Source: Streptomyces inhibens
GTDB taxonomy: Bacteria; Actinomycetota; Actinomycetes; Streptomycetales; Streptomycetaceae
Assembly: GCF_003389455.1 (NCBI RefSeq)
Contig: NZ_QUAC01000079.1
Span: 1-46,505 of the forward strand
Length of the DNA: 46,505 nt
Direction: 5' to 3'
Shown here: in pieces, positions 43,251-46,505 of the stretch
How positions within the stretch are numbered: position 1 is the stretch's first letter
Layout of the letters: every line of letters begins with the position of its first letter
Position numbers and translations under genes: made by a program
Notes under the pieces: generated by a model
The model's input: only the letters and a program-made list of their open reading frames with translations
Told to the model about the DNA's origin: nothing
The model's database searches: none

Positions 43251-43266
43251 GGATCTCCTCTCGTCG

Positions 43267-44796
43267 TCACACGTCGCCGGCGCACCGGAATCCGACGTTT
43301 GCGCGGCACTCGGCCGGTGACCGTGGCGACAGATGCTCCCGCAGGCGCGCCGCGGGAGTGTCGTGGGCGCCGCCGCGCAATACCGGCGCACCCGTGTCGT
43401 CCACGCAGATGTCCCAGACGTTACCGAGCAGGTCGCCGATGTTGTACGGGTTCGGGGGGAATTCCCCGACGGGCGCCGGCTCGCCAAGACTGCCAAGGAA
43501 GTTGATCCGCCCGGCCTCGATGTCCTCGCGCCACCACTCGCCGCTCCGGCCGGCCGCCGCCGCCAGCTCCCACTCCGCCGCGGTCGGCAGCCGCAGCGGC
43601 ATCCCGAGCCACCGTCCCGCCCAGCCCGCATAGGCGCCGGCGGCATACGCACTCACCGCGACCACCGGGTGGTCACCGAGCCCCGCCGGGAATTCCGGGC
43701 CGCGCCAGCCCGCCAGGTAGTTGTCGTCCACGTACGTCCCCGCCGCCCGCGCCTCGGCCGGACGCCAGCGCGCATTCTCCGGGTCGCACAGAAAGGCACG
43801 GAATTGCGCATGGGTCACCGGGTAGCGCCCCAGCCGCACCGTCAGCGACTCCGTAAGAGCCACTCGTACCAGCTCCGGCCAGGACGGCTCCCGCTCCACG
43901 GCCGGCGACCTCTCCGGCGTCTGCGAGCGGCCGGCCTCCGCACGGCGAAGCGGAGGCCGGGCCGTCTCCGCCACCGGCACCCGCGGCCCCGCCCTGCCGC
44001 CGGCCCGCGGCCCGTCCGCACCCGGCCCGGCCTCCGCCTCCGTCTCCGTCTCCGCGCGATTACGGAACAGACAGATCCGCCCGGCGGAGTTGCGGGTGCT
44101 CTGCTGGGGCTGCGGACGGGACTTCGCGGTGAGCGCCCCCGCCAGCTCCTCGAACAGCGCCGACATGCTCAGCAACGCGGGCCGGCCCGGCACCCCGGCA
44201 TCGACGAGCCGGATCAGCTCACCGGTGAACGCCGTGTACGTCTCACCCGGCGGCGCCAGCGCCTGACGTGTCGCTGCCGTGGCGGTCAGCACAAAGGCGC
44301 CCTCGACGGCGACCCCGGGCACGATGTCCCGGCCGTGCATCAGACCGCCCAGCGCCAGCCCGCTCCAGCAGCAGTCCAGAATGACCACTTTGCGCCGGGC
44401 CGAGGGGCGTCCGCCGCCCGGCGAGAGCAGGATCGACCGCAGCTCCTCGTAGCGCAGCGCGGTGTACGGCCGGTCCGGGTGCGACCCGGGCAGCGCGAGA
44501 TGCAGCTCCCCCGACTGCGGATGGACCAGCCCATGGCCGGCGTAGTACAGCACCACCGTGTCGGTGGCCTCGGCGGCGGCCTCGTAGACCGTGTCCAGGA
44601 TGGTGTGTCTGGACGGCTGCCGCAGCACGCTGCACCGCCCCTCCGTCAGCCCCCACACCGCGGGATCACACAGCAAAGCGGCCAGCCGGTCGACGTTGTT
44701 CGCCACCGCCGGGATGTCGTCCAGCTCCGTATACGTATGCGTACCGATCAGGACGGCGCGCGAACGGGACGGGTCGGACAGCTGCGCCACCGGCAC
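43267..44796 (-). CDS. Caspase-like (C14) protease fused to a formylglycine-generating-enzyme-type domain
   Basis: Predicted cytoplasmic effector of 509 aa. Residues about 12-250 are a caspase/metacaspase-type fold: SRAVLIGTHTYTEL, catalytic His88 in VLYYAGHGL, and catalytic Cys143 in VVILDCCWSG. A ~70-residue acidic/Pro/Arg-rich linker (ETETEAEAGPG...) joins it to an FGE-sulfatase-type (C-type lectin-like) domain (about 325-509) with LGRYPVTHAQFRAFL, RLPTAAEWELAAAAG, YNIGDLLGNVWDICVD and terminal ANVGFRC. The Cys pair of catalytic FGE in the RGGS...C...C region is absent (RGGAHDTPAARLR), so ligand binding rather than formylglycine synthesis is expected. Start is GTG at 44796, 1 nt after the EACC1 stop. 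Confidence 0.92.
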   Translation of the reverse strand: MPVAQLSDPSRSRAVLIGTHTYTELDDIPAVANNVDRLAALLCDPAVWGLTEGRCSVLRQPSRHTILDTVYEAAAEATDTVVLYYAGHGLVHPQSGELHLALPGSHPDRPYTALRYEELRSILLSPGGGRPSARRKVVILDCCWSGLALGGLMHGRDIVPGVAVEGAFVLTATAATRQALAPPGETYTAFTGELIRLVDAGVPGRPALLSMSALFEELAGALTAKSRPQPQQSTRNSAGRICLFRNRAETETEAEAGPGADGPRAGGRAGPRVPVAETARPPLRRAEAGRSQTPERSPAVEREPSWPELVRVALTESLTVRLGRYPVTHAQFRAFLCDPENARWRPAEARAAGTYVDDNYLAGWRGPEFPAGLGDHPVVAVSAYAAGAYAGWAGRWLGMPLRLPTAAEWELAAAAGRSGEWWREDIEAGRINFLGSLGEPAPVGEFPPNPYNIGDLLGNVWDICVDDTGAPVLRGGAHDTPAARLREHLSPRSPAECRANVGFRCAGDV

Positions 44797-44797
44797 G

Positions 44798-45214
44798 CTA
44801 ATCCCGCTGCTGGGGCCGGTCCGCCGGCGCCCCGGGCCCCTCGCCGCTCCCGGCGGCCGGGGCGGCACCCTCGCCGAGCGCCCGCAGCACCCGCGCGACG
44901 GCCTCCGGATCCGCACCGTCCACATCCACCCTGATGCCCGCACGCTCGATGCGTACGCGCTCGGCGCGCGGCCGGGTGCTGCGCCAACTGGCCACCGCCA
45001 CCACCAGCGAGGCCAGCTGCACCCCGCTGTCGAACACCGCCTCGACGGCCTCCAGAACCGGCCCCATACGGCCGGGCGCCTCATCGCGCCGCACCGGCGA
45101 AAGACCGGCCCCGGCCGACACCTCCGGATCGGCGCTCAGCCAGGTGTACAGCGACCGTGCCGCGTCCCCGGCCCCGTCGTCCCGGTCAGCCTCGATCTCG
45201 ATCCGTACCCGCAC
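44798..45214 (-). CDS. EACC1-like protein (effector-associated constant component 1)
   Basis: Small protein of 138 aa that I recognise by its pattern as the actinobacterial effector-associated constant component EACC1. The hallmarks are DAARSLYTWLSADPEV (about residues 17-32), the GRMGPVLEAVEAVFDSGVQLASLVVAVASWRSTR core with a buried hydrophobic helix (about 48-82), a beta segment VRIERAGIRVDVDGADPEAVARVLRAL, and a disordered Gly/Pro tail. In predicted conflict systems it is the invariant partner of variable effectors such as caspases and trypsin-like proteases. Start is GTG at 45214; stop is 1 nt before the caspase GTG, so the pair is coupled. It is the first gene of the operon. Confidence 0.85.
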   Translation of the reverse strand: MRVRIEIEADRDDGAGDAARSLYTWLSADPEVSAGAGLSPVRRDEAPGRMGPVLEAVEAVFDSGVQLASLVVAVASWRSTRPRAERVRIERAGIRVDVDGADPEAVARVLRALGEGAAPAAGSGEGPGAPADRPQQRD

Positions 45215-45289
45215 CGCCGCCCCCGCCGCCGTCCCCGAGCCCCGCCTGAGCGGTCAGCATAGGTCTCGCGCGTCCCCCAGGTCTCACGA

Positions 45290-46231
45290 TCAGGCCATCG
45301 AGCAGGCATCCCACGCCGCCAGCCGCAGCCCGCTCTCGAACCGCCGCTCGCACCCCGCCACCGGATCGGTGAACTCCAGTACCTTCGCGAGCAGTTGAAG
45401 CGGTGCGGAGAAGTCGTCCGGGTCCGGGTCGCCGACGACCGGATAGATCGGATCGTTGAGGATCGGCAGCCCGAGACCGTTCATATGGACCCGCAGCTGA
45501 TGGGTACGGCCGGTCGTCGGCAGCAGCCGGTAGCGCCCGAGCCCGCCCCGCCGCTCGACCAGCTCGATCCGGCTCTCCGCGTTGGCCGCCCCGGCCTCCT
45601 CGCGGGCGGCCAGCACCCCGCGCTCCTTCACGATCCGGCTGCGCACGGTCACCGGCAGCGCCACCTTCTCGTCGTACGGCGCCACCGCCTCGTACTCCTT
45701 GCGCACCCGTCGCCCGCTGAAGAGGTTCTGGTACGCGCCCCGGTCCTCGGGCCGTACGACGAACAGCGCCAGCCCCGCCGTCAGCCGGTCGAGCCGGTGC
45801 GCCGGCTGCAGCGCCGGCAGCCCGAGATCGCGCCGCAGCCGGGCCAGCGCGGTCTCGGTGATGTGCCGTCCGCGCGGCGTCGTGGCGAGAAAGTGCGGCT
45901 TGTCGATGATCACGATCCGCTCGTCCCGGTGGACGATCCCCACCTCGAACGGCACGGGCACCTCCGGCGCGAAGTCCCGGTGGAACCACACATACCGCCC
46001 GGCCAGATACGGCTCGCCCCCACTCAGCACGCCGTCCACCCCCACGAACCGCCCGGTCCGCAGCATGTCATCGACCCGCCCGGCCCCGATCGCCCCCTGG
46101 AACCGCTCGACGAGATGGTCGCGGACCGTGCCCCACGTCCCACCGGGATCGGCGGGCAGCCGCACCCGCACGGGGTCGATACCGTCGCGCTGGGGGAGCG
46201 GTGCGGGCGGAAGCGGGGATCTGCGTCTCAC
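45290..46231 (-). CDS. RluA-family pseudouridine synthase
   Basis: RNA-modifying enzyme of 313 aa that isomerises uridine to pseudouridine in rRNA or tRNA. The catalytic motif is HRLDRLTAGL with the nucleophilic Asp (about residue 148), plus KPHFLATTPRGRH, the YEAVAPYD segment and GRTHQLRVHMNGLGLPILNDPIYP near the C-terminus, which is the RluA signature. The Pro/Arg-rich N-terminal ~30 residues precede a short RNA-binding-like region (AGRVDDMLRTGRFVGVDG). Start is GTG at 46231, with no strong ribosome site. It is 121 bp downstream of tRNA-Leu. Target base unknown. Confidence 0.9.
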   Translation of the reverse strand: MRRRSPLPPAPLPQRDGIDPVRVRLPADPGGTWGTVRDHLVERFQGAIGAGRVDDMLRTGRFVGVDGVLSGGEPYLAGRYVWFHRDFAPEVPVPFEVGIVHRDERIVIIDKPHFLATTPRGRHITETALARLRRDLGLPALQPAHRLDRLTAGLALFVVRPEDRGAYQNLFSGRRVRKEYEAVAPYDEKVALPVTVRSRIVKERGVLAAREEAGAANAESRIELVERRGGLGRYRLLPTTGRTHQLRVHMNGLGLPILNDPIYPVVGDPDPDDFSAPLQLLAKVLEFTDPVAGCERRFESGLRLAAWDACSMA

Positions 46232-46239
46232 AGAGGCAA

Positions 46240-46266
46240 GAGAACACCGGTCCGGCCGGGGTTCTC
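46240..46266. terminator. Inverted repeat just upstream of the RluA-type gene
   Basis: GAGAAC (46240-46245) pairs with GTTCTC (46261-46266), and internal CCGG/CCGG arms add a second short stem. It may be a second terminator for the tRNA transcript or a leader element of the pseudouridine synthase. Confidence 0.35.
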
Positions 46267-46305
46267 AAGTCGCACCCGGGCGGAGAACGACCGGGCGGAA
46301 ACGAC

Positions 46306-46341
46306 CAACGCCCGCCTGGCTGAGCGCCAGAGCGGGCGTTG
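46306..46341 (-). terminator. Terminator of the tRNA-Leu gene
   Basis: A 15-bp stem with one bulged A (CAACGCCCGC and CTGGC at 46306-46320 with GCCAG and GCGGGCGTTG at 46326-46341) and a 5-nt loop starts 11 nt after the tRNA 3' end on the minus strand. Confidence 0.7.
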
Positions 46342-46352
46342 ATGACCGAAAG

Positions 46353-46437
46353 TGTCCGAGGGGGGACTTGAACCCCCACGCCCGATAAAGGGCACTAGCA
46401 CCTCAAGCTAGCGCGTCTGCCATTCCGCCACCCGGAC
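46353..46437 (-). tRNA. tRNA-Leu (anticodon GAG)
   Basis: The reverse strand folds as a class II tRNA of 85 nt. The acceptor stem GTCCGGG pairs with CTCGGAC (one G-U pair), with discriminator A. The anticodon stem CTAGC/GCTAG carries the loop TTGAGGT, giving anticodon GAG, which reads CUC and CUU. A long variable arm (TGCCCTTTATCGGGCG) and a T-arm with GGTTCAAGTCC complete it. CCA is not encoded. It reads toward the RluA gene. Confidence 0.95.
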
Positions 46438-46476
46438 AAGGTGTCTGTCGGTGCGGCCTGGGCCGTTCCGACGTGG

Positions 46477-46490
46477 AAAACAATAGCAAA
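46477..46490 (-). promoter_or_regulatory. Possible tRNA-Leu promoter (-10 region)
   Basis: An AT-rich patch about 40 nt upstream of the tRNA 5' end includes TATTGT on the minus strand (46485-46480), a weak -10 match. No clear -35 can be assigned before the window end. Confidence 0.25.
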
Positions 46491-46505
46491 CCTTCGAGGG
46501 TGGTC

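Noticed and set aside
40485..43505. Plus-strand frame of about 1000 codons opposite the 847-aa gene
   Set aside because: Composition is Arg/Gly/Pro/Leu-rich with no recognisable domains. The minus strand has ribosome sites and coupled spacing.
43267..45214. A diversity-generating retroelement around the caspase-FGE gene
   Set aside because: No reverse transcriptase, accessory gene or near-repeat of the FGE 3' end was found in the window; only the protein architecture is similar.
46353..46437. tRNA-Leu as an integration site with an island next to it
   Set aside because: No integrase and no repeat of the tRNA 3' end was seen in the window; the neighbour is a chromosomal-type RluA gene.

Overview
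The window is very GC-rich, with strongly GC-biased third codon positions, frequent GTG and TTG starts, several twin-arginine export signals and only one TTA codon that I could find. Together with the gene families present, this points to a chromosome segment of a Streptomyces or close actinomycete. I see no insertion sequence, prophage, CRISPR array, rRNA or replication origin. About 40 protein genes are tightly packed, and there is one tRNA gene at the right edge.

Layout. 0-9.3 kb: an amidase, a small Cys-rich hypothetical, a secreted penicillin-acylase-type hydrolase, a LysR regulator, an MHS-type transporter and a Tat-exported NamZ/DUF1343 muramidase-like protein. 9.4-17.1 kb: a lipid or acid catabolism block (SDR, acyl-CoA ligase, TetR, PmtA-like methyltransferase, acyl-CoA dehydrogenase, ACAD10/11-type phosphotransferase, MBL hydrolase). 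The SDR and phosphotransferase promoters carry related palindromes, suggesting a shared TetR regulon. 17.2-23.1 kb: two DUF202 membrane proteins, a NUDIX protein, a TetR-SDR pair, a DMT transporter and a KstD-like flavoprotein. 23.3-27.8 kb: a TTA-containing hypothetical gene, a molybdopterin oxidoreductase with its cytochrome b partner, and an ArsR-type regulator with an MFS exporter behind a 14-bp-periodic operator array. 27.8-33.7 kb: a two-component system, a [2Fe-2S] protein, a cytochrome P450 and an ABC-F protein with a long structured leader. 33.8-39.2 kb: a HEAT-repeat gene frameshifted by a 14-bp tandem duplication, a TPR-like protein, NUDIX, HAD and Bax-inhibitor-1 proteins.

39.3-45.2 kb, minus strand, is the most interesting region. 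It is a compact four-gene operon in the order EACC1-like small protein, caspase-like protease fused to an FGE/C-type-lectin-fold domain, an 847-aa protein of unknown family and a 454-aa protein of unknown family. Gene spacings are 1, 16 and 3 nt. EACC1 and caspase modules are known from predicted actinobacterial conflict or programmed-cell-death systems. The two large partners are not families I recognise, so this is the best candidate for an undescribed system. An RluA-type pseudouridine synthase and tRNA-Leu(GAG) close the window.
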